In this document: piece after piece, positions 7,006-13,860 of the stretch
Layout: every line of letters starts with the position of its first letter
How positions within the stretch are numbered: position 1 is the first letter of the stretch
Origin: an uncultured Gammaproteobacteria bacterium
GTDB lineage: Bacteria > Pseudomonadota > Gammaproteobacteria > Pseudomonadales > Pseudohongiellaceae
Length of the DNA stretch: 13,860 nucleotides
Direction of reading: 5' to 3'
NCBI GenBank assembly: GCA_903926285.1
Contig: CAIYIP010000239.1
Span: 1-13,860, forward strand
Position numbers and translations under genes: made by a program
The notes under the pieces: generated by a model
Seen by the model: only the letters and a program-made list of their open reading frames with translations
Database searches by the model: none
What the model was told of the DNA's origin: nothing

Positions 7006-7017
7006 AACACCTCCTGA

Positions 7018-7029
7018 AGTGTTAACACT
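7018..7029. repeat. Perfect 12-bp palindrome
   Basis: AGTGTTAACACT is self-complementary across all 12 bases. It lies 13 bp after the remnant's stop codon, flanked by two direct copies of CTCCTG (7011-7016 and 7028-7033). No T-run follows, so it is not a standard terminator. It could be a protein-binding site for the downstream cytochrome gene. Confidence 0.35.
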
Positions 7030-7110
7030 CCTGGATTCGGCAATATCCAGAGGAGCGTCTCCCAACACAAGCTGATGAAATCGGCATCGGCTCCCTGCCT
7101 CGGGGCTATT

Positions 7111-7132
7111 GGTAACGTTAAAATGGTAACGT
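7111..7132 (+). promoter_or_regulatory. Short tandem repeat around a -10-like box
   Basis: GGTAACGT occurs at 7111-7118 and 7125-7132, separated exactly by TAAAAT (7119-7124), which matches 5 of 6 bases of a -10 box. No convincing -35 is seen 16-18 bp upstream. If TAAAAT is used, transcription would start close to 7131, leaving only about 9 nt before the ATG at 7140, which also has no clear Shine-Dalgarno. Confidence 0.3.
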
Positions 7133-7139
7133 GCAAACT

Positions 7140-9614
7140 ATGAAAAAAACCACACTGCATCTGCTGGCAACATATCTGCTTATATTGTTGAGTCTTGCAG
7201 GCATCTCCACCAGCACACAGGCAGCTACAGGCGCTGCTATCCCGACCTTTGTCTATCCACTCCTCCATATTCCGCGCATTGATGTTGAAGGTTATGGCGC
7301 GCTGGACCTTAACCTGCAACTGGAAGACCCGTCCAGGCTGATTCTTAGCATCAGCTCACAGCAGTCTGCCAATGGCGCGGTTGCGCCAGGTGCAACGTTT
7401 AACCTGCAAAGTGGCGTCATGGATTTACCATTGATGCGTATGGGCAATAATTTTTATGCTGTGCAGCTACAGTCCATTGTAGGCAATAAATTCCAGGTCA
7501 CGCAGATCAAACCTGCAGCTCTCGCGGGCAAGGCCGGCTATATGCAGATGTGTTCGGGTTGCCATGGTGCCGATGGACTTGGCGGTACGTTGGGCATTTC
7601 GCTGCAGAATTGTGGTTGGTGCAAGGATCTCGAGTCGTTGGCCGGCTATATCTCTGCAAGCATGCCGCTGGGTAATCCTGGCCTCTGTGTGGCTACATGT
7701 GCCAGCGATGTCGCCGGTTATATCAGCACGGCCTTTAATGTGAGCAATACGTCGCAAGTGGCGAGTACCCTTGGCGCTATTGAGGTCATGCCCGCTGCTG
7801 AAACCTTGCGCAAGGCCAGCATGCAGCTTGTAAGCCGCTTGCCCACACAGGCTGAATTGGCCCTTGTAAACAGCAAAGGTGATGAAGGGCTGCGCACAGT
7901 GCTTGCCGCGATGATGCAAGAGCCGGCTTTTTATGCGCGCCTGTCCGAAATATTCAACGACCGGTTGCTCACCAACCACTACCGGACCAGTAACAGCGCT
8001 GAGGCAGCGATCAACCTGATGTCCGGGTTTCCCAATGCGCGCTGGTACGATCCCGGCAAGGACTTGCGCGATGTCATCTATACTGCCAACCGCGCGATAA
8101 CCAACAACAGTGTAGCGACTGAGCCGCTCGAACTTATTAACTACGTGGTCAGAAACAACCTGCCAGCGACCGAAATACTCACGGCTGACTATTTCATGGT
8201 CAACGGCTACTCCGCCAAGAGTTATGGCATTGCCGATGTTGTCTTTAACGATGAATGGGATCCCGAGGAGTTCCGGCCCGCGAGACTGACAGGCGTTCGT
8301 CACTCGGGGTTGCTGAGTTCACTAATGTTTCTCAACCGTTATCCCAGTACGGTTACCAACCGCAACAGGGCTCGTGCCCGTGTTGTGTACGATCTCTTCC
8401 TGGATGTGGACATTCTCGCACTGGACGGAGTGCGTCCCGATGGCAGCGCGGTTGATATCAAAAGCGCGGCGCCCACAATGGAAAATCCGGACTGCGTTAA
8501 ATGCCACGGCTTGCTGGACCCCGTAGCCTCCGCTTTCCAGGACTGGAGTGACCGCGGCAAATATGCCCCGCCCACCAAGTGGTACGCGGACATGTTTCAG
8601 GCAGGTTTTGGCAGTCAGAGCCTGCCAGCCACACACAAGAAAAATGCGCTGCAGTGGCTTGCCGGCCAGCTTGCCGCAGACCCGCGCTTCGATACGGCAA
8701 TGGCGCGCATCATCTATAAGGGTCTGACGGGACAGGAACCTCTGAATCCGCCAGGCGCTTCCGCCACCACGGCTGAGACGGAAGCCTGGCTGGCCGAATC
8801 CAGCATGCTTGATGCGGCGAAAGCAAGTTACAAGGCGGATAAGCGCAATCTCAAAACCCTCATCAGGGAAATCATCCTTAGTCCATATTGGCGCGCTGAT
8901 GGCCTGACGGACGCAGGCTTTGCTCTCGTACATGCCGACACCGGTTCTACTATGCTGCTGACTCCGGAATTACTGCATCGCAAACTCAACGCTCTGTTTG
9001 GCTTTGAATGGCGCGGCCCGCTGGATTCGTACAGCACCGTCCAGAATGTCGCCAGCTCTGCCCGCCTGCTGGACCCAAGGACGTACTACCAGCAGATCTA
9101 TGGCGGCATTGATTCGTTCGCGGTAACCGAACGTCTTACGGATCCCAACGGTCTGATGGCCAATGTGCAGGAACGCATGGCAAATGAAATGTCATGTTAC
9201 GCAGTGCCAAATGATTTTCTGGTCGCTAGTGCGAGTCGCCGTCTGTTTCCGTATGTAGAAACTTCCACAACCCTCGCCGATGACAATAGCCAGTCCGCCG
9301 TAAAAGCTAACATCCAGTACCTGCACCGTTACCTGCTTGGCGAAGAACTGGCGCTGGACTCAAGCGAAATCGCATACACTTATCAGCTTTTTGCAACAGT
9401 ACTCAAGGATGGCCAAAGCAAGCTTGGCAACAAAAGTGAAAGTGCTTCATTACCTGCCCGATGCATTCGCAGCAAGGACATGTTCACGGGGCTGTCCCTG
9501 AACATGACTGGCGGCAAGGATGGTCGATTGCTCACGGATCCGAATTATGTGGTGCGTTCGTGGATGGCAGTAGTGGCGTATCTGCTGGCTGACTATCGTT
9601 TTGTCTATGAATAA
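7140..9614 (+). CDS. Exported two-haem cytochrome c with PSCyt3/DUF1588-like region
   Basis: An 824-residue protein with a clear Sec signal peptide (KK at 2-3, hydrophobic core 8-20, probable cleavage TQA-A near 28). Residues 40-71 and 92-123 look like two copies of a beta-rich motif. A cytochrome c domain follows, with CSGCH (138-142), MPLGNP holding the likely Met ligand (M175), and paired cysteines C158/C161 and C183/C187. Residues about 385-475 resemble the PSCyt3/DUF1588 region of planctomycete-type cytochromes (HSGLLSSLMFLN, then CVKCHGLLDPVASAFQDW with haem site C452-H456). The C-terminal helical part (VKANIQYLHRYLLGEEL, LADYRFVYE) recalls related DUF1592/DUF1585 proteins. ATG 7140 is chosen over GTG 7131 because the signal peptide starts there. 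The DUF1501 gene follows after 48 bp. The function is probably periplasmic electron transfer; the substrate is unknown. Confidence 0.75.
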   Translation: MKKTTLHLLATYLLILLSLAGISTSTQAATGAAIPTFVYPLLHIPRIDVEGYGALDLNLQLEDPSRLILSISSQQSANGAVAPGATFNLQSGVMDLPLMRMGNNFYAVQLQSIVGNKFQVTQIKPAALAGKAGYMQMCSGCHGADGLGGTLGISLQNCGWCKDLESLAGYISASMPLGNPGLCVATCASDVAGYISTAFNVSNTSQVASTLGAIEVMPAAETLRKASMQLVSRLPTQAELALVNSKGDEGLRTVLAAMMQEPAFYARLSEIFNDRLLTNHYRTSNSAEAAINLMSGFPNARWYDPGKDLRDVIYTANRAITNNSVATEPLELINYVVRNNLPATEILTADYFMVNGYSAKSYGIADVVFNDEWDPEEFRPARLTGVRHSGLLSSLMFLNRYPSTVTNRNRARARVVYDLFLDVDILALDGVRPDGSAVDIKSAAPTMENPDCVKCHGLLDPVASAFQDWSDRGKYAPPTKWYADMFQAGFGSQSLPATHKKNALQWLAGQLAADPRFDTAMARIIYKGLTGQEPLNPPGASATTAETEAWLAESSMLDAAKASYKADKRNLKTLIREIILSPYWRADGLTDAGFALVHADTGSTMLLTPELLHRKLNALFGFEWRGPLDSYSTVQNVASSARLLDPRTYYQQIYGGIDSFAVTERLTDPNGLMANVQERMANEMSCYAVPNDFLVASASRRLFPYVETSTTLADDNSQSAVKANIQYLHRYLLGEELALDSSEIAYTYQLFATVLKDGQSKLGNKSESASLPARCIRSKDMFTGLSLNMTGGKDGRLLTDPNYVVRSWMAVVAYLLADYRFVYE

Positions 9615-9662
9615 AAAGCTGAATAATAAGTTGAGTGAGGCACTGACGCTCACGGAGTTGCG

Positions 9663-10949
9663 ATGAAAAGAAGAACTTTTCTGAATGTGCTGGCCGGCAT
9701 CGGCGTGAGTAATGCCCTGCCCATGACCCTCATCAGCCCTGCCTTCGGTGCAACGCCCGAACGTTTTTTGATCACCATCAGCGCCTCGGGTGGCTGGGAT
9801 CCAACGGCATTCGTTGATCCGAAAGGTAATGCGCTACGCGCCGATGGTCGTGGCCCCATCAATAATTATGCCGCGAGCGCGATAAAGTCAGCGGGCAATA
9901 TTCGGTATGCACCCTATCCGACTTCGGTTGTTCCACCTGCAATTACATCGCCGGGTCATCTGGATAATTTTTTTGCCAAGCATCACCAGCGGCTTCTGAT
10001 AATCAATGGAATTGACACCCAGACCAACAGCCATGAGAGTGGCAGTCGTTTTGTGTGGAGCGGTCGCCTTGAACAAGGTTTCCCGAGTGTGGGTGCGCTC
10101 GTCGCAGCACCATTCGCTAGCCAACCGATGGCATTTATTTCCACAGGTGGTTACGACTACACGGCATCGCTGGTTTCTGGCGTCAGAACTTCCTCAGCTG
10201 GCACATTTGCAGCCCTGGCTTATCCGAACAGCCAATTTGCCGATAGCGCGACAAATCGCAAACTCGGCTATTTCAGCGAAAGTGCCTACAGTGCAGTGCA
10301 AGCTTCCAGGGATGCCAGGCTAGCACGCTTGCAGAGTGCTGAGTCGCTGCCGATCCGAAGCGCGCAAATGCAGCAGTTGGAATTGGCGCGCGGCAGTGAC
10401 GGGGATTTGGAGAGATTACTCGCAAAATTGCCTGTCACGGTGTCAGCAGGAATCAAAGGCCACGCCGAAGTCGCAGTGGCTGCTTTTGCCAGCGGCTTGG
10501 CAGCGAGCGCAAACCTGTTCCAGGGTGGCTTTGATACCCATGCCACCCACGACGTAAGCCAGGCCAACGCGCTTACGCAATTGCTCGATGGCATCGATCA
10601 TCTCTGGAACCAGATTGAGCTGCGCGGCCTGCAGAGTAAAGTAACGATCCTGATTGGCTCCGATTTCGGCCGTACACCGTTTTACAACATGGGTGCCGGC
10701 AAGGATCACTGGAACGTTACGAGTGTCATGGCCATGGGTGCCGGCGTTACCGGTAACCGTGTTATTGGCTCAACCAGTGAGAATTTTCAAGCACTCAAAC
10801 TCAACCCTGGCACGCTGCAACCACATTCGCTTGGCGTTACTGTAACTCCCAAACACATCCATCGCGCGCTGCGTGACTATCTCGGTGTGTCGGACGATCT
10901 GAATCGGCAGTTCCCCATCAGTGCTGAACCGCTGGCGTTGTTTGGCTGA
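9663..10949 (+). CDS. DUF1501 family protein with twin-arginine signal
   Basis: A 428-residue exported protein. The N-terminus MKRRTFLNVLAGIGVSNALP is a twin-arginine (Tat) signal with cleavage likely after PAFGA (about residue 30), implying export in folded form. DUF1501 landmarks are SGGWDPT after the signal, NGIDTQTNSHESG, GGFDTHATHD (288-297), GSDFGRTP (332-339), GKDHW and GNRVIG. The family is related to alkaline phosphatase/sulfatase-like folds, but its reaction is unknown. In many bacteria DUF1501 genes sit beside DUF1800 or PSCyt/PSD-type genes; here the partner is the two-haem protein 48 bp upstream. The ATG has CGGAG about 6 nt upstream. The two genes probably form an operon. Confidence 0.88.
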   Translation: MKRRTFLNVLAGIGVSNALPMTLISPAFGATPERFLITISASGGWDPTAFVDPKGNALRADGRGPINNYAASAIKSAGNIRYAPYPTSVVPPAITSPGHLDNFFAKHHQRLLIINGIDTQTNSHESGSRFVWSGRLEQGFPSVGALVAAPFASQPMAFISTGGYDYTASLVSGVRTSSAGTFAALAYPNSQFADSATNRKLGYFSESAYSAVQASRDARLARLQSAESLPIRSAQMQQLELARGSDGDLERLLAKLPVTVSAGIKGHAEVAVAAFASGLAASANLFQGGFDTHATHDVSQANALTQLLDGIDHLWNQIELRGLQSKVTILIGSDFGRTPFYNMGAGKDHWNVTSVMAMGAGVTGNRVIGSTSENFQALKLNPGTLQPHSLGVTVTPKHIHRALRDYLGVSDDLNRQFPISAEPLALFG

Positions 10950-11070
10950 TAAGCACTGCAGACCTCCAGGACGAGTTGGTAGACTTTGCACCTCCCTTTC
11001 ATTAAGTTGGCTTCCTTGTTCATACCTCGGCCTGCGTAAGACAGACCGGCTCCAAAAAGGGATGGCTGCG

Positions 11071-11733
11071 ATGTGGACTAAACAAAAAGCCTATTTTCGA
11101 TGCGGATGGCGGGTGCTGCTTATCATGAGCATAGGCATCAATTTTAGCCAGGCGCAGTCTGCGCCAGCACTTCCCGTCATTCTCGCGATTGGCGAAAGCA
11201 CTACGGCAGGCTTCGGCGTGCCCGCTGCCCATTCTTATCCATCCCAACTACAACGTCTGCTTGATGAACGCGGTTATGCCTGGCGCGTGGTCAACCATGG
11301 CCGCAGTGGCAGCACCACCGCAATGGCGCTGTCCGGACTCGACCGCGGCATACTGCTGCAACCACAGATTGTAATCATTGCACTCGGTGGCAACGATCAG
11401 GGCAGCGTTGCTACAGCACGTACAAAAGATAATCTGCGCAAACTGGTATCCATGTTTGTGCGAACCGACGCGCTGGTATTTCTCGCCGACCGCAACCTGT
11501 CAGCAGATAGAGCAAATACAACAGCACCTTCAATCTACGCAGAGCTTGCTGAAGAGGAAGGCGCGATCCTGATGCCGTCGTTGCGAGATGGCGTGGCAGG
11601 ACATCCAGAACTGCTTCTATCGGATGGGTCGCATCCCAATGCGGCGGGTTATACGATTGTGGTAAATCGTATATTCAATATTCTTGAGCCTCATCTGCTT
11701 GGCAAGGATAGTTCAGCTAGCCAAACTCCATAA
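11071..11733 (+). CDS. Secreted SGNH-fold esterase (arylesterase/TesA-like)
   Basis: A 220-residue hydrolase of the SGNH/GDSL family, related to arylesterase and thioesterase I (TesA). The N-terminus has a basic stretch and a hydrophobic core ending SQAQSA, a Sec signal peptide. Block I reads GEST (41-44) with catalytic Ser43; the usual GDSL Asp is replaced by Glu42. Block II is NHGRSGSTT, block III GGND (Asn108), and block V DGSHPNAAGY with Asp185 and His188. The complete catalytic set is therefore present. ATG 11071 is chosen because AGGGA lies 8 nt upstream; an ATG at 11062 is too close to that site. The gene starts 121 bp after the DUF1501 stop on the same strand, so co-transcription is possible. 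The natural ester substrate is unknown. Confidence 0.88.
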   Translation: MWTKQKAYFRCGWRVLLIMSIGINFSQAQSAPALPVILAIGESTTAGFGVPAAHSYPSQLQRLLDERGYAWRVVNHGRSGSTTAMALSGLDRGILLQPQIVIIALGGNDQGSVATARTKDNLRKLVSMFVRTDALVFLADRNLSADRANTTAPSIYAELAEEEGAILMPSLRDGVAGHPELLLSDGSHPNAAGYTIVVNRIFNILEPHLLGKDSSASQTP

Positions 11734-11760
11734 CGTTGTTGATCACACAACTATCCTTTT
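11704..11760 (+). terminator. Possible terminator of the esterase gene
   Basis: AAGGATAGTT (11704-11713, inside the last codons) pairs perfectly with AACTATCCTT (11749-11758), and TTTT (11757-11760) ends the element. The 10-bp stem encloses a 35-nt loop, long for a standard Rho-independent terminator, and the T-run is short. It lies between the converging esterase and recG genes, where a terminator is expected. Confidence 0.4.
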
Positions 11761-11770
11761 ATTGCCAGTT

Positions 11771-11788
11771 GATTCTTTCAGAAGAATC
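11771..11788. repeat. Hairpin at the recG stop codon
   Basis: GATTCTT (11771-11777) pairs with AAGAATC (11782-11788) around a TCAG loop. It overlaps the recG stop codon (11787-11789). No T-run follows on either strand, so termination is doubtful; it may slow 3' exonucleases. Confidence 0.35.
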
Positions 11789-13853
11789 AAACATTCCCAT
11801 ACTGCTCCGCATTCGCAATCCAGCGTCGGATTAAAGGATCAACCAGCTCTGGTTGCTGCGCGCGAATCTTCTCAGCCCAGATTTTAATTTTTGGTTGCAG
11901 ATAGCTGTCGCGCATCAAGTCGGCAATTCTGAATGTCATCAGTCCGGTCTGGCGTGTGCCAAGAATTTCGCCGGGGCCGCGGATTTCGAGATCTTTTTCG
12001 GCAATGTAAAAACCGTCGTTGCTTTCACGCATGATGGTGAGGCGTTGTTTGCCGGTTTCCGATAGTGGATTGTGATACAGCAACACGCAGTGACTTTCTT
12101 GCAAGCCACGACCTACGCGGCCGCGGAGTTGATGCAGTTGTGCGAGGCCGAGGCGCTCGGGGTTTTCGATGATCATGAGACTCGCATTAGGCACATCAAC
12201 GCCAACTTCAATTACTGTGGTAGCAATCAGCAGTTGCAGCGTGCCTGACTTGAACGCAGCCATGACTTCGGCTTTTTCCTTGGGTTTCATGCGGCCGTGA
12301 ATCAGGCCAATGTGCAGATGTGAAAGTGCTGTAGATAATTCGCTATACGTCGCTTCTGCTGCCTGGCATTGCAATACTTCAGACTCTTCGATCAGTGTGC
12401 AGACCCAATAAGCCTGCCTGCCTTCGGCGCAGGCGTTGCTGATGCGCGCAACAATATCAGGGCGACGCTGATCAGGCAGCAGCACCGTGTTTACCGGTGT
12501 GCGACCCGGTGGCAGCTCATCAATGATCGAGCAGTCCAGATCGGCATACGCGCTCATTGTGAGTGTGCGAGGAATTGGCGTGGCTGTCATGATGAGCTGA
12601 TGTGGCCAGGTGCCGGCGTTATAACCTTTCTCGCGCAGCGCCAGGCGCTGGTGCACACCAAAGCGATGTTGCTCGTCGACGATGATCAGACCGAGGCGCT
12701 GGAACACGACATGATCCTGGAACAGCGCGTGAGTGCCGACAATAATTTTTGCGTGGCCACTTTCCATTTCAGCCAGAACTTCTGCGCGTTTTTTGCCTTT
12801 GATTCTGCCGCTCAGAAAACAGAGATTCACCCCGAGTGGTTGTAGCCATTGTTCCAGATTGAGGAAATGCTGTTCAGCGAGAATTTCTGTGGGCGCCATG
12901 ATGACCGCTTGATGATTGTTCTCTACAGCCTGCAGTGCTGCGAGCACAGCGACCAAGGTTTTGCCGGAACCCACATCACCTTGCACAAGTCGCAGCATTG
13001 GTTGCGTACGCTTAAGATCGCGACTGATCTCGCGAAACACACGTTGCTGCGCCCCAGTGAGCGTGAACGGCAATGCCGAGAGCAACTTGCTGCAGAGCGA
13101 CCCTTTGGCAGGCAATGCGGGAGCGGCTTGTGCTTGCGCCTGATCGCGCAATCTACGGAGGCTCAAATAGTTGGCGAGCAATTCCTCGAATGCGAGACGC
13201 ACCTGCGCAGGATGATCACCATTACTCAGTTGCTGGAGAGAGACATCCACGAGTGGCTGATGAATAAAACGCAGCGCATCAAGCAGCGGTACAAAACCAT
13301 ATTGCTCACGCAGCGCAGGTGGCAGGTAGTCCGTCAACGCCTGCGTTTTTTCCATGAGACCAAAAACCTGGCCGAGCAGATTGCGCAGCCGGTTTTGCTG
13401 GAGGCCTTCCGTTGCAGGATAAATAGGCGTGAGATTCTCTGCCAGGGGCGTTGCCGCCGCATCAATGAGCAATTGATATTCGGGGTGATACATCTCGACA
13501 CCGCTTTTGCCATAACGCACTTCACCGAAGCAGCGAATGCGCGCGCCGGTCAACAGCGCATTCTTTTGCGCTGCGCTGAAATGATAAAAACGCAGCGACA
13601 TTACACCTGTGCCGTCCTGCACCTTGACCATCAGGCTGCGGCGCTTGCCGAACATGATAGCGCTGCCGGCAATCAAGCCTTCGATTACAACATCAGTACC
13701 CTGCCGCAAACCGCCGATTGCCGTGATACGAGTGCGATCCTGATAACGCAGTGGTAAATGAAACAGCAGATCAAGAATTGTGCGGATACCAAGATTGGCG
13801 AGGCGCGCAGCAAGGTTGGGGCCGACACCCTTGAGGTGGGTGACAGGCAACAT
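11787..13853 (-). CDS. recG: ATP-dependent DNA helicase RecG
   Basis: A superfamily 2 helicase that remodels stalled replication forks and Holliday junctions. The 688 visible residues match the usual 690 or so. The N-terminal HLKGVGPNLAARL and LLFHLPLRYQDRT belong to the wedge region, with GKRRSLMVKVQDGTG and LRFYHFS in the OB fold. Helicase motifs are GSGKT (295-299), MAPTEILAEQHF, DEQHRFG (393-399), MTATPIPRTL, IHGRMKPKEK, VIEVGVDVPNA and QLRGRVGRG; the C-terminus ends AEQYGNV. The ATG at 13853 lies 7 nt from the window edge, and the frame stays open beyond it. Relatives carry a few extra residues before VPVTxLKGVG, so the real start may lie outside the window. It converges on the esterase gene. 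Confidence 0.95.
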   Translation of the reverse strand: MLPVTHLKGVGPNLAARLANLGIRTILDLLFHLPLRYQDRTRITAIGGLRQGTDVVIEGLIAGSAIMFGKRRSLMVKVQDGTGVMSLRFYHFSAAQKNALLTGARIRCFGEVRYGKSGVEMYHPEYQLLIDAAATPLAENLTPIYPATEGLQQNRLRNLLGQVFGLMEKTQALTDYLPPALREQYGFVPLLDALRFIHQPLVDVSLQQLSNGDHPAQVRLAFEELLANYLSLRRLRDQAQAQAAPALPAKGSLCSKLLSALPFTLTGAQQRVFREISRDLKRTQPMLRLVQGDVGSGKTLVAVLAALQAVENNHQAVIMAPTEILAEQHFLNLEQWLQPLGVNLCFLSGRIKGKKRAEVLAEMESGHAKIIVGTHALFQDHVVFQRLGLIIVDEQHRFGVHQRLALREKGYNAGTWPHQLIMTATPIPRTLTMSAYADLDCSIIDELPPGRTPVNTVLLPDQRRPDIVARISNACAEGRQAYWVCTLIEESEVLQCQAAEATYSELSTALSHLHIGLIHGRMKPKEKAEVMAAFKSGTLQLLIATTVIEVGVDVPNASLMIIENPERLGLAQLHQLRGRVGRGLQESHCVLLYHNPLSETGKQRLTIMRESNDGFYIAEKDLEIRGPGEILGTRQTGLMTFRIADLMRDSYLQPKIKIWAEKIRAQQPELVDPLIRRWIANAEQYGNV

Positions 13854-13860
13854 CTCAAGA

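Noticed and set aside
7006..7130. Possible C-terminal remnant of the aminotransferase downstream of its stop
   Set aside because: Reading all three plus frames gave no peptide resembling the PLP-lysine region or C-terminal domain of the family.
7467..8303. A 278-codon minus-strand open frame inside the cytochrome gene
   Set aside because: It is antisense to the haem-binding and signal-peptide-bearing gene and has no family resemblance.
9629..9655. GTGAG/CTCAC inverted repeat between the cytochrome and DUF1501 genes
   Set aside because: The stem is only 5 bp with no T-run and lies next to the ribosome-binding site; it is likely chance.
10921..11070. Upstream extension of the esterase frame overlapping the end of the DUF1501 gene
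   Set aside because: It would place about 50 residues before a clear signal peptide, and the AGGGA ribosome site points to ATG 11071.
12849..13757. A 302-codon open frame on the plus strand opposite recG
   Set aside because: It lies wholly antisense to a strongly conserved helicase, shows no recognisable domain, and its composition fits a shadow of recG codons.

Overview
The window looks like chromosomal DNA from a marine-type gammaproteobacterium. This rests on family resemblance to Pseudomonas/Cellvibrionales-like proteins (DUF4404, DUF938 methyltransferase, COG3146 acyltransferase, UbiA, RecG), moderate GC, and a Tat-dependent DUF1501 protein paired with a multi-domain c-type cytochrome. 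No species can be named from sequence alone. No tRNA, rRNA, CRISPR array, transposase or phage gene was found.

Left part (1-3670): an inverted-repeat element sits at the extreme left edge. It is followed by a small DUF4404 protein (minus strand), a divergent DUF938 methyltransferase (plus), a COG3146 FemAB-like acyltransferase (minus), and a divergent two-gene unit: a PHP-family histidinol-phosphatase-like hydrolase coupled by a one-base overlap to a zinc-binding GFA-family protein. The gap between the acyltransferase and the PHP gene carries four regularly spaced copies of a 9-bp motif.

Middle (3780-7005): ubiA (ubiquinone biosynthesis, minus) and a sodium:dicarboxylate/acidic amino acid symporter (plus) are divergent, and their predicted promoters share a -35 region. 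A MarR-type regulator (minus) follows. It faces what appears to be the N-terminal remnant of a PLP-dependent aminotransferase, with a perfect 6-6-6 inverted repeat between them as a candidate operator.

Right part (7140-13853): a Sec-exported protein with two CxxCH haem sites is followed 48 bp later by a twin-arginine DUF1501 protein. Together they form a plausible exported redox/enzyme pair of unknown substrate. A secreted SGNH esterase follows after 121 bp. The window closes with recG on the minus strand; its 5' end lies at the right edge and may run past it.

The least understood part is the cytochrome/DUF1501 pair. Its domain order (duplicated beta-rich N-terminal motif, cytochrome c domain, then a PSCyt3/DUF1588-like second haem region) is the best candidate here for an uncharacterised system. 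The other genes are ordinary housekeeping or accessory genes, with local oddities noted as findings.
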